Source of the DNA: Nocardioides sp. Iso805N
Lineage (GTDB): Bacteria; Actinomycetota; Actinomycetes; Propionibacteriales; Nocardioidaceae
NCBI RefSeq assembly: GCF_000364605.1
Contig: NZ_KB822575.1
Span: 544,237 to 608,236, forward strand
Direction of reading: 5' to 3'
Length of the DNA stretch: 64,000 bases
How positions within the stretch are numbered: the stretch's first letter is position 1; every line of letters starts with the position of its first letter. Under the pieces are notes generated by a model. The model made no database searches and was not told the origin of the DNA. It saw only the letters and a program-made list of their open reading frames with translations. This document shows positions 45,979 through 53,294 of this stretch, piece by piece. Both the position numbers and the translations under genes were made by a program.

Positions 45979-46455
45979 TCAGGGCCGCGGCCCCGTGTGA
46001 TCGGCCGGGCTCACCTCGCCGCGCCAGGCCCCAGTGGCGCCGTTCTGCGCCTCGATGAAGTCCTTGAACCTCTCCAGATCGCGCGTCACGCGGTGATCGA
46101 CCAGATGCAGTACGTCGCCGGCCTTCTCCACGATGCCTTCCGGCTCGAACTCCAGCCGCAGCGTCACCCTGCTTGTGGCGGCATCTGTCGCCGCGAAGGA
46201 GACGGTGCCGGCGTTCGTGGTGCCGTCGACAGCTCGCCAGGTGATGCGCTCGTCGGGTGTCTGATCCACGATCTCGGCATCCCACTCCCGGGTGATGCCC
46301 GCGATGGTGGCCTTCCAGTGCAGTCGCTTGTCGTCGAGCTGACGCACCTCCTGCACTCCGTCCATGAACTTCGGGAAGCTCTCGAACTGCGTCCACTGGT
46401 CATAGGCGGTGCGGACCGGGACATCGACGGTGACGGACTTCTCGATGGTGCTCAT
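45979..46455 (-). CDS. SRPBCC (START-like) family protein
   Basis: 158 residues starting MSTIEKSVTVDVPVRTAYDQWTQ, with GAGAGGAAGCAG ahead of the ATG. The typical SRPBCC order is visible: the N-terminal VPVRTAYDQWTQFESFPKFM, then VRQLDDKRLHWKATIAG, DERITWRAVDG, TRVTLRLEFEP-like VTLRLEFEPEG, and a final long helix, RDLERFKDFIEAQ. Members bind hydrophobic ligands (polyketide cyclase/CoxG-like); the ligand here is unknown. It is convergent with the hydrolase gene. Confidence 0.88.
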   Translation of the reverse strand: MSTIEKSVTVDVPVRTAYDQWTQFESFPKFMDGVQEVRQLDDKRLHWKATIAGITREWDAEIVDQTPDERITWRAVDGTTNAGTVSFAATDAATSRVTLRLEFEPEGIVEKAGDVLHLVDHRVTRDLERFKDFIEAQNGATGAWRGEVSPADHTGPRP

Positions 46456-46853
46456 CTGCTTCCTCTCGTCGTCGGATGCTTCGCCGGACCGTTACCCCGC
46501 ATCACAGGGTCACAACACGGGGTCAGGCGCGCGATCGATGTCACATCGACGCGATCCGGGATGCGACAGCCGCGCAGACCAGGCCGCGCGTTTGGGAGGT
46601 CAGCGGCACTATCGCGCGCCGTCGAGGTCGCTCCAGACTGCGCGTCGCCGTTCACAGTCATCGATCGGGCATCCATGGCCGAACCCCTTCGTGTCGCGGC
46701 CCAGGTTTTCGATCGCTTCGCCGGGAACGTCTAAGGCGCACCGGTCATGTAGGTGGTCGTCGCGTTGAACCCACGACGCGTCTGCCGATCGGCAGGTGCC
46801 GCCCGGTGATCACCAAGCGGCGGGTTGGGGTCGCCAATCCGATCTGGAAGGGT
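46456..46853. other. 398-bp intergenic region without a supported gene
   Basis: It lies between the SRPBCC start and the RES toxin stop. A 15-nt palindrome, TCGATGT-C-ACATCGA (46535-46549), lies about 80 bp upstream of the SRPBCC gene and may regulate it. The rest shows no gene with a family signature; it marks the edge of the accessory patch that runs to the tRNA. Confidence 0.5.
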
Positions 46854-47480
46854 TCAGGCCGGCGGCGGGAGAACGTCCACGCCGAGCGGTGCGCACATGT
46901 CGATGAGCCACAGCAGGTCGTTCCCGGTGGCGAAGATCCGGGCAAACGTGGGGTCGCGGTCGAACGCGCCCTCGCAGCGGTCGCCGAAGAAGGCGTACGC
47001 CAACGTGTCGTTGCACTGCCGCGACATCCAGACCAGGCCGTCAAGACCGGCCCGGTGGGCAGCCTTGGCCCACAGCACCGTCCGGTCGTAGGTCGAGGCG
47101 GCGGAGGCGGTCACCTGCTCGGCCGTGACGCGGAGGGCACGCAACCCGAGCCCGTGGAGAGCCCCCAGCCGAAGAGGTCGGCTGGTGGAGAGCCGGCTCA
47201 TCACCCTTGGCGCGTAGGTGTCATACGGCATCAGCCCGCCGGTAGCCGGGATGTCGTGCAGCAGGCTCTCTGCGACCGCTGCAGGCTGCCCCGCGGCGGC
47301 GTAGAGGATCGGCACCGTCGCACCATGCTCGTCGGCGAAGAAGGCGAAGCGGGTGGGTGCACCCTTGCCGGGGTTGAACTCGTACGGGCCGAAGTTGTTG
47401 CTGTGCACCCGGTACAGCAGAGCGCCGGACGCCAGGGTCTCGATCTCAGCGTTGAACGGGTGAGGCGGGTTAGGCGTCAC
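46854..47480 (-). CDS. RES-domain toxin (NAD-targeting family)
   Basis: 208 residues from a GTG overlapping the antitoxin stop by GTGA. The three namesake residues are placed as in RES proteins: R24 in LYRVHSNNFGPYEFNPG, E71-S72 in AAVAESLLHDIP, and S153 in LVWMSRQCNDTLAY. Characterised RES toxins such as MbcT degrade NAD+, some by phosphorolysis, and so halt growth until neutralised. The coupled upstream gene carries an Xre/MbcA-type toxin-binding domain, giving a complete type II module. It is somewhat longer than the compact RES toxins. Confidence 0.87.
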   Translation of the reverse strand: MTPNPPHPFNAEIETLASGALLYRVHSNNFGPYEFNPGKGAPTRFAFFADEHGATVPILYAAAGQPAAVAESLLHDIPATGGLMPYDTYAPRVMSRLSTSRPLRLGALHGLGLRALRVTAEQVTASAASTYDRTVLWAKAAHRAGLDGLVWMSRQCNDTLAYAFFGDRCEGAFDRDPTFARIFATGNDLLWLIDMCAPLGVDVLPPPA

Positions 47481-47998
47481 CACTCGATATCCCAGGCTCG
47501 AGCAGCCACGTCGACCACGATGGCAGGGTCGCTGACCAGCAGGTCGACCGGTCGGCGAGCGTCCTGGCTCTCCCCCGACAGGTAGGTGGTCGGAGCGCAG
47601 AGCCACTGGACGATGCCGGTCTCGGAGCGACGGTGCTTCTGGGCGAGATCGTGCAACTGCTCGATCACCGGCAGCGGTTGCCCGTCGGCGTCGAACTGGA
47701 AGCCGGGGTAGAAGTTGTTGTTGCCGCGCCGGATCGCCAGGAGGCGTCCGGCGCTACGGGCCGCGGAGGCCAGGTTCCGAGGTGCGCTGGAACGTGACCC
47801 CATGCCGCGGCCGACCTCGGTGGCCGTGAACAGACCGAACTCGGCCTGGATGCGGTCGTAGAGGTTGTGCTCCGCCTGGACGGCCCGAGTCAGGGACGGC
47901 GCGGCGTAGCCCGGAACGGCCAGCAGCGCGACACCCAGCGCCTCTGCGCTGTCTCGGATGATCTGGTCACTGTGCCGCAGCTCTTCGATCGTGGCCAT
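47477..47998 (-). CDS. Xre/MbcA/ParS-type antitoxin of the RES module
   Basis: 173 residues from the ATG at 47998, with GGAG six bases upstream. The C-terminal ~60 residues (YPGFQFDADGQPLPVIEQL, then GIVQWLCAPTTYLSGESQD and RPVDLLVSDPAIVVDVAARAW) match the toxin-binding domain of RES antitoxins. The N-terminal part (SLTRAVQAEHNLYDRIQAEFGLFTATEVG) is probably a divergent DNA-binding HTH. An inverted repeat, GCTACTC/GAGTAGC (48000-48006 and 48034-48040), overlaps the ribosome-binding site and may be the autoregulatory operator. Confidence 0.82.
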   Translation of the reverse strand: MATIEELRHSDQIIRDSAEALGVALLAVPGYAAPSLTRAVQAEHNLYDRIQAEFGLFTATEVGRGMGSRSSAPRNLASAARSAGRLLAIRRGNNNFYPGFQFDADGQPLPVIEQLHDLAQKHRRSETGIVQWLCAPTTYLSGESQDARRPVDLLVSDPAIVVDVAARAWDIEW

Positions 47999-48090
47999 GG
48001 CTACTCCATTTCCGTGCGATTCGTGCACATCCAGAGTAGCGCATGAACCGCACGCCTACGACGAGCCAAGACTGTGCCGCAGCTCTTCGA
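47969..48090. repeat. 20-bp direct repeat spanning the antitoxin and the pseudogene
   Basis: ACTGTGCCGCAGCTCTTCGA occurs exactly at 47969-47988 (inside the antitoxin coding region) and at 48071-48090 (inside the pseudogene tail), 102 bp apart. It flanks the antitoxin promoter region and may record a small duplication or the joint of an insertion. Confidence 0.7.
48000..48040. promoter_or_regulatory. Inverted repeat over the antitoxin ribosome-binding site
   Basis: GCTACTC (48000-48006) and GAGTAGC (48034-48040) are perfect complements. On the coding strand the near arm holds the GGAG before the antitoxin ATG. A TACTCT -10-like hexamer lies in the far arm (48033-48038). Binding of the antitoxin-toxin complex here would give autorepression. 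Confidence 0.5.
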
Positions 48091-48492
48091 GGATGAACCC
48101 GCCAGCGGTTCCTCGGCGTCGATACCGGTCGGGAAGTCCCGGCCCCGCTTCATCAGACCGATCAGCAAGATGAGGGGTGTCAACGCGAACGCGACGACCA
48201 TGATCCACATCGTCGAACGAAGTCCGAGCTCGTTGCCGAGCACCCCTCCGATGAGGGCACCCACCGGGATAGTCGCGTAGTTGAGGAACTGCATGCTCAC
48301 GACCGCGCGGCCCAGCAGGGCTCAAGGCGTGTAGGTCTGGCGAAAGCTGACCTTGAGCACGTTCCCACCGACGAGCGGAAGGGCGACGCGGGTGCCATTG
48401 CTGCCGATCGCACTGACCGTCTCTCCGTTCCAAAACAAGCGGAAGCCACGTTGGCGCAGTAGGTGCCTGCGTAGGCGTCGTTCCTCGCTCAC
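48001..48492 (-). pseudogene. Remnant of an MFS transporter with internal deletion and in-frame stop
   Basis: The N-terminal part (from the GTG at 48492) reads LRQRGFRLFWNGETVSAIG and NGTRVALPLV, the first helix of an MFS exporter. It then jumps straight to NVLKVSFRQTYTP, a segment found near residue 300 or later in intact relatives. An in-frame TGA at 48322-48324 interrupts the frame, which resumes as ALLGRAVVSMQFLNYATIP and LIGGVLGNELGLRSTMWIM, the late helices of the family. So most of the middle is deleted and the rest is broken by a nonsense codon. The far C-terminus is unlike MFS sequence. Confidence 0.8.
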
Positions 48493-48803
48493 GGGTGCGC
48501 TGGAAAGCCGTAGCCCACCGACTGCCGAAGTCATCGTCGGCGTGGTCAGGCGGCCGCCACCCACACAGCAACCTCGCTGCTGCCTTCGCGTCGAGGAGGG
48601 ATTCGATTCCGCCCACGCGATGCGGCCCGACAACGGTCCCGTAGATGCGCACTGCGGTCCTGGCGACGCAGGCCGGTGCTTGCGGGGACCTCGGGGACGA
48701 GCGGCTGGAAACGATTGTCCGAGGTCGTCCGAGAATCATCGCCGCTTGGGCCCGTGCCGTCCGCCCGCGATTTCGCCATGCCTAGCGCCACCACTCAACG
48801 GCG
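48493..48803. other. Gene-poor degraded stretch next to the tRNA
   Basis: No intact gene with a family signature is visible between the MFS remnant and the hairpin beside tRNA-Thr. Short open frames on both strands look like decayed sequence. Together with the pseudogene it suggests a turnover site beside a tRNA. Confidence 0.45.
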
Positions 48804-48844
48804 AAGGGCCCCTCCCCCGGAGGTATCCGAGGTGAGAGGCCCTT
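48804..48844 (-). terminator. Terminator-like hairpin downstream of tRNA-Thr
   Basis: AAGGGCCCCTC (48804-48814) and GAGAGGCCCTT (48834-48844) pair with one mismatch over 11 bp around a 19-nt loop. It begins five bases beyond the tRNA 3' end in the leftward direction. Confidence 0.6.
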
Positions 48845-48848
48845 GTGG

Positions 48849-48921
48849 AGCCGTCTGTCGGAATCGAACCGACGACCTGCTCATTACGAGTGAGCTGCTC
48901 TACCGACTGAGCTAAGACGGC
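48849..48921 (-). tRNA. tRNA-Thr (anticodon CGT)
   Basis: Leftward 73-nt cloverleaf. Acceptor GCCGTCT pairs with AGACGGC, D stem is GCTC/GAGC, anticodon stem GCTCA/TGAGC with loop CTCGTAA (anticodon CGT, reading ACG), and T stem GTCGG/CCGAC with loop TTCGATT; the discriminator is T. No CCA is encoded. It borders the accessory patch that ends in the MFS remnant. Confidence 0.97.
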
Positions 48922-49024
48922 CTGTCACCCGACGGATCAGGCAACGCCGGAAGTGTAGCGATGCCCGACCTGACTGGCGAAACCGGCGTCGTACCGGTCG
49001 CGGGCAGGCGTGGCGTGCCGGCGC

Positions 49025-50590
49025 TCAGCAGGAGAGGTTGTCCTTCGGGACCTTGCCATCGACCAGGTAGTCCTCGACGGCACTGTTCACACACGAGTTG
49101 CCGGCGTTGTAGCCGGTGTGGCCGTCGCCGTCCCGGGTGACCAGCACGCCGGACTCGAGGAGGGTGGCCAGATGCTGGGCCCACTGCAGCGGAGTGGCAG
49201 GGTCGCGGGTGGTGCCGATGACCACGATCGGGTCGGCGCCGGGGGCGCCCACCGGCGGGGCGGGGTCATCTGACCTGTCCTTGAAGTGGGAACAGCCGGT
49301 CAGGCCCCACGCGAAGACGTCGCCGAAGGTGGGCGAGGCCTTCTCGAACTCAGGCAGCACCGAGGAGACCTTCGCCGTCGAGATCGAGGACGGGTCGTCG
49401 AGGCAGGTGACGGCGGGGAGCGCCTCCATCGAGTTGTCGGTGTAGGAGCCGTCGGCTGCGCGGCTGGTGTAGGCGTCAGAGAGCTGGAGCAGCACCGAGC
49501 CGTCGCCGGCGAACGCCTGTTTCAGCGCTTGGGTGAGATAGATCCAGTAGTCGCGGTTGTAGAGCGTCACAGCGATGCCGTAGAAGGCGTTGCCTCCCTC
49601 CAGCTTGCGGTTGCCGCTGCCCGGCAACGGCTGCTGCTCGACCTGGGTGAGCAGCGCCTTGATCTTGGCCAGGCCGGCGTCGACGCTCGACCCGAGGAAG
49701 CAGCTCTGCGAGGTGCTCACGCAGTTCTGGACGTAGGAACGCAGTGCAGTCTCGAAACCTGCGGCCTGCTGGACGCTCAGCTGCTCGTTGTCGAGCGTCG
49801 GGTCGACGGCGCCGTCGAGCACGAACCGGCCGACGCGCTTGGGGAAGAGGTCGGCGTACGTCGTGCCGAGCTCGGTGCCGTAGGAGGCGCCGAAGTAGGC
49901 GAGCTTGCTCTCCCCCAGCGCCGCGCGCAACACGTCGATGTCGCGGGCCGCGTCGACGGTGGAGATGTGGGCTCCGACAGGGCTCTTGTCGCAGCCGTCG
50001 GCAAGGGTCTGGTTCCACTGATCGTAGGTGTGCACCTGGGCGGGCGTGCTCGGCGCCGGGTCCTGGGCAAGGTAGGCATCGAGCTGGGCGTCGGAGAGGC
50101 AGTCGATCGGGTCGCTCTCGCCGACGCCGCGCGGGTCGAACCCGACGATGTCGTAGTGATCGCGCAGCGGCGCGCGGAAGGAGTCGCTGGCCGAGGCGGC
50201 GTAGTCGATGCCGGAGCCACCTGGGCCACCCGGGTTGACCACCAGCGACCCGATCCGCTCGCTCTTGTCGGCCGCCGGCACCTTCAGCACGGCGAGCTTG
50301 ATCGTCGCTCCCTCGGGGTGGCGGTAGTCCAGCGGGACGGTGAGCGAGCTGCACTGATCCTTGGAACGACAGCTGGACCACGACAGCCGCTGGTCGTAGA
50401 ACTTCGCCAGTGCGGGGTCCGGCGGGGTGGTGGCATCGGAGCCGCCAGCCGTGCTCGACGATGACGTGCCCGACGCGGCCCCTGATGCGGACGACTCTGC
50501 GGACGGAGAGGAGCCGCCGCACGCGCTCAGCAGGCCGGCCACGAGCACGCCGACAGCTGCCAGGCCGACGAAGCTGCTCGAGCGGCTCAT
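49025..50590 (-). CDS. Exported alpha/beta-hydrolase, tripeptidyl-aminopeptidase-like lipoprotein
   Basis: 521 residues from an ATG overlapping the holB stop by ATGA. A lipoprotein signal (VGLAAVGVLVAGLLSACGG) is followed by a Ser/Thr/Gly-rich linker. The catalytic fold has oxyanion loop NPGGPGGSG, nucleophile elbow GASYGTELGTTYADLFP, acid in IGTTRDPATPLQWA and histidine in DGDGHTGYN. The C-terminal TAP-like end SCVNSAVEDYLVDGKVPKD is characteristic of SlpD/E and tripeptidyl aminopeptidases. It should cut short peptides outside the membrane; its coupling to replication genes is positional only. Confidence 0.92.
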   Translation of the reverse strand: MSRSSSFVGLAAVGVLVAGLLSACGGSSPSAESSASGAASGTSSSSTAGGSDATTPPDPALAKFYDQRLSWSSCRSKDQCSSLTVPLDYRHPEGATIKLAVLKVPAADKSERIGSLVVNPGGPGGSGIDYAASASDSFRAPLRDHYDIVGFDPRGVGESDPIDCLSDAQLDAYLAQDPAPSTPAQVHTYDQWNQTLADGCDKSPVGAHISTVDAARDIDVLRAALGESKLAYFGASYGTELGTTYADLFPKRVGRFVLDGAVDPTLDNEQLSVQQAAGFETALRSYVQNCVSTSQSCFLGSSVDAGLAKIKALLTQVEQQPLPGSGNRKLEGGNAFYGIAVTLYNRDYWIYLTQALKQAFAGDGSVLLQLSDAYTSRAADGSYTDNSMEALPAVTCLDDPSSISTAKVSSVLPEFEKASPTFGDVFAWGLTGCSHFKDRSDDPAPPVGAPGADPIVVIGTTRDPATPLQWAQHLATLLESGVLVTRDGDGHTGYNAGNSCVNSAVEDYLVDGKVPKDNLSC

Positions 50591-51795
50591 GACGTGCTCC
50601 CCAGCGCGACCATCATCGACTCCAGGGCGAGTGCCGGCGGCACGTTGAACTCCATCAGCTGCTCCCTGGCCTCGAAGATCCAGCCGATCCGTCGCAGGTT
50701 GAGCTCGGGGGTCGAGGACTCGACGAGCGCGACGACGTCCGTACGGATCTCCTCGTTGACCAGCTGCCCGGGCGCACCGGAGGCCAGCGCGATCGCGTCG
50801 CGATAGACGCTGACCAGGTCCATCAGGCCGCGGTCGATCACGTCGCGGTGACGTCGGGTCGCTCGGCGCTTCTGGTCGCGCTCCATCGCCGCCAGGGCAG
50901 GCGCATACTCCCGAGGTCGGCGGCCGCGCTCGACCACTCCGTAGGCGGCGTCGAGATCGGCCTTCTCCCGGGCGTCGAGCTCGGAGGTGACGGCATCGGC
51001 CTCCTCCTTGGTCACCTCGGTGAGCTGCTGGGCCGCGCGCATGCAGGCGCCAAGCGAGGTCAGCCGACCCGGGAGGGCGACCACCTCGCTGCGCCGGTTG
51101 CGGGTGGCCGCGTCGCGGGCGAGGGCCTTGGCCCGGCCGATGTGGCCCTGGCTGGCCCGGGCGGCGTACGACGCGAGCGCCGGCTCCACGCCCTGGCTGG
51201 CGACCAGGAACCGGGCCACGTCCTCGGTGGCGGGCGTGGCCAGCGTGACCAGCCGACAGCGGCTGCGGATGGTGGGCAGCACGTCCTCGACCGTGGGCGC
51301 GCAGAGCATCCACACGGTCCGCGCGCCAGGCTCCTCGATCGCCTTGAGCAGGGCGTTGTTGGCCTGCTCGGTGAGTCGGTCGGCATCCTCGACGATGAGG
51401 ATCTGCCAGCGTGCGCCGACCGGGCTGAGGGCCGCCGTGCGGACCAGCTCGCGGACGTCGTCGACGCCGAGCGTGAGCTTCTCGGTGCGGACCACCTTGA
51501 CGTCGGCGTGGCTGCCGGCGAGCACGGTGTGGCACTCGTGACAGACACCGCAGCCACCCTGGCTGCACTGCAGCGCGGCGGCGAACGCGATCGCCGCGTT
51601 GGAGCGGCCCGATCCGGGCGGTCCGACGAAGAGCCAGGACTGGGTCATCCCGTGCCCGTTGACGGCGTTGCTCAGCGAGTCGATGACGTGCCGCTGGCCC
51701 ACCAGCGAGTCCCACACCGCTCCGTGCTGAGCCTGTCGAAGTGCGCCGTGATGAGCCTGTCGGAGGGGTCCGTCCGGAGCCTGTCGACCGGTCAT
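50587..51795 (-). CDS. holB: DNA polymerase III subunit delta'
   Basis: 402-residue clamp-loader subunit. It has a degenerate P-loop, FVGPPGSGRSN, with Arg in place of Lys as usual for delta', a zinc-binding CSQGGCGVCHEC cluster, ILIVEDADRLTEQANNALLKAIEEP and IRSRCRLVTL. The ATG at 51795 overlaps the tmk stop (ATGA). The first 26 residues are odd: the motif RQA-x-x-G recurs three times at exactly 8-residue spacing, encoded by a 24-nt DNA repeat, before the normal start VWDSLVGQRHVIDSL. The extension appears to be a repeat read in frame rather than part of the fold. Confidence 0.93.
   Translation of the reverse strand: MTGRQAPDGPLRQAHHGALRQAQHGAVWDSLVGQRHVIDSLSNAVNGHGMTQSWLFVGPPGSGRSNAAIAFAAALQCSQGGCGVCHECHTVLAGSHADVKVVRTEKLTLGVDDVRELVRTAALSPVGARWQILIVEDADRLTEQANNALLKAIEEPGARTVWMLCAPTVEDVLPTIRSRCRLVTLATPATEDVARFLVASQGVEPALASYAARASQGHIGRAKALARDAATRNRRSEVVALPGRLTSLGACMRAAQQLTEVTKEEADAVTSELDAREKADLDAAYGVVERGRRPREYAPALAAMERDQKRRATRRHRDVIDRGLMDLVSVYRDAIALASGAPGQLVNEEIRTDVVALVESSTPELNLRRIGWIFEAREQLMEFNVPPALALESMMVALGSTS
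51729..51786. repeat. 24-nt repeat in the 5' end of holB
   Basis: GAGCCTGTCG occurs at 51729-51738, 51753-51762 and 51777-51786, exactly 24 bp apart. The reverse strand reads CGACAGGCTC each time, and one copy extends to CTTCGACAGGCTCAGCACGG. The period keeps the reading frame and adds eight residues per unit to HolB. The core resembles a dispersed repeat seen in many GC-rich genomes. Confidence 0.85.
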
Positions 51796-52439
51796 CGGCG
51801 GGCCTGTGCGAGCAGCGGCGTCAGCCGGGCCCGGATCTGCTCATGGATCTCCTGGATCGGAGCGCGGGCGTCGAGCACCAGGTAGTGATCGGGGTCGTCC
51901 TTGGCCATCGCCACGAACGCCTCCCGCACTCGTTGGTGGAACTCCAGCGACTCCCCCTCGATCCGGTCCCGACCCTCGAACCTGCCGAGCCCGGCAGCCG
52001 GCTCCAGGTCGAGCACGATCGTCAGGTGGGGGCGCAGGTCGCCGGTGGCCCAGCGAGCGACCTCCTCGACCTCGCCGACGTCGAGCGCCCGCCCAGCGCC
52101 CTGGTAGGCCAGGGTGGAGTCGACGTAGCGGTCGGTGACCACGATCTCGCCGCGGGCGAGCGCCGGCAGGACCAGCGTCTCGACGTGCTCAGCCTTGTCG
52201 GCGGCGTAGAGCAGCGCCTCGGTCTTGTCGGCCAGCGCACCCGTCTCGGGGCTGAGCACGATCCGGCGCAGCTCCTTGCCGACCGCGGTATCGCCCGGCT
52301 CGAACGTGAGCACGACGGTGTAGCCCTCGGCGCCCAGCGCCTCGCGCAACAGCTTGGACTGCGTGGACTTGCCCGAGCCCTCGCCGCCCTCGAGGCACAC
52401 GAAGACCCCACGCTCGGCGTAGACCCCGCGATGACTCAT
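51792..52439 (-). CDS. tmk: Thymidylate kinase
   Basis: Phosphorylates dTMP to dTDP. The 215 residues contain the P-loop CLEGGEGSGKSTQSKLL, the substrate Arg region TFEPGDTAVGKELRRIVL, and the DRY motif VVTDRYVDSTLAYQGAGR; the LID region is at GRFEGRDRIEGESLEFHQRVREAF. The sequence starts MSHRGVYAERGVF. It is coupled to holB by an ATGA overlap and sits 9 bp after a hydrolase gene, the usual actinobacterial tmk-holB arrangement near topA. Confidence 0.97.
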   Translation of the reverse strand: MSHRGVYAERGVFVCLEGGEGSGKSTQSKLLREALGAEGYTVVLTFEPGDTAVGKELRRIVLSPETGALADKTEALLYAADKAEHVETLVLPALARGEIVVTDRYVDSTLAYQGAGRALDVGEVEEVARWATGDLRPHLTIVLDLEPAAGLGRFEGRDRIEGESLEFHQRVREAFVAMAKDDPDHYLVLDARAPIQEIHEQIRARLTPLLAQARR

Positions 52440-52448
52440 GGCACGACC

Positions 52449-53294
52449 CTACGGGGTCGCACCGACAGCGCTGAGCCAACCCGTGATCAGGGGGAGGACC
52501 GGCTCGTCCTGCCGCGCCCAGCGGAAGTGGTCGATGCCATCCTGCTCGACGTGCACCCGGCTCACGGTGGCCGCCGGCAGCTTGGCGACCAGCGCGTCGA
52601 CGGCAGCCACCGGACCGAGCCAGTCGCCCTCGATCGACACCGCCAGCACCGGGAGGTCCGTCTCGGCCAGGCCGCTCTCACCGCTGACGAACCGACCGGT
52701 GCGCGCCAGCCGGCCCCAGTCGCGCATCACGCCCCGGGCCTCCCGGCCGGCGAACCTCAGCTGCGCGCCCGGGAAGTGGCCGACCACGCGTGCGGCCAGC
52801 GGGAAGAGGTACGACGCGGCCAGCAGCCGCGGACCCCAGTGCCGCCAGTGCGGCGTGCTGGCAGCGACCAGGATGATGCCCGCGAGCTCGCCGGGGTGCA
52901 GGGCGGCGTACATGACGGCGAGCTGGCCGCCGAGGCTGTGACCGAGCAGGTACGCCGGTGCACCGGGGAACTGCGTGCGCACCATCGTCATCGCTGACTC
53001 GAGGTCGTCGAGGAGCTCGGCGTACCCGAAGTCGTAGTCACGCCCGGGGAGACGCCCACCCTCGGCCTCGTGACCGCGCTGTTCGACCACAACGGCGTGG
53101 ACCCCCGCCGCGGCCAGCGCGGCCGCGAAGGGGCCGTAGTAGCGGGCCCTCATCCCCATCGCCGGTTGCAGCACGACCACGGGGGCGGTAGACGCGCCCG
53201 AAGTCGACCGGGCGAGGGTGAGCCTGAAGCTGGTGCCCTCGGCCCGAGTCACCCGCACGTGGTCCAGAGCCGGGGCGACGGGACCGAGGCTCAC
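52449..53294 (-). CDS. Alpha/beta-hydrolase, YheT/monoglyceride-lipase-like
   Basis: 281 residues from a GTG overlapping the topA stop by GTGA. It has VVVLQPAMGMRARYYGPFAAALA, an acidic VEQRGHEAEGG region, the nucleophile elbow LLGHSLGGQLAVMYAALHPG, a candidate acid in VSIEGDWLGPV and the terminal GIDHFRWARQ histidine. This is the serine-aminopeptidase (Hydrolase_4) style without a signal peptide. Substrate unknown. It lies between topA and tmk and is cotranscribed with both by all appearances. Confidence 0.88.
   Translation of the reverse strand: MSLGPVAPALDHVRVTRAEGTSFRLTLARSTSGASTAPVVVLQPAMGMRARYYGPFAAALAAAGVHAVVVEQRGHEAEGGRLPGRDYDFGYAELLDDLESAMTMVRTQFPGAPAYLLGHSLGGQLAVMYAALHPGELAGIILVAASTPHWRHWGPRLLAASYLFPLAARVVGHFPGAQLRFAGREARGVMRDWGRLARTGRFVSGESGLAETDLPVLAVSIEGDWLGPVAAVDALVAKLPAATVSRVHVEQDGIDHFRWARQDEPVLPLITGWLSAVGATP

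Noticed and set aside
46675..46734. 19-codon open frame in the gap before the RES toxin
   Set aside because: Too short, with no ribosome-binding site or conservation evidence.
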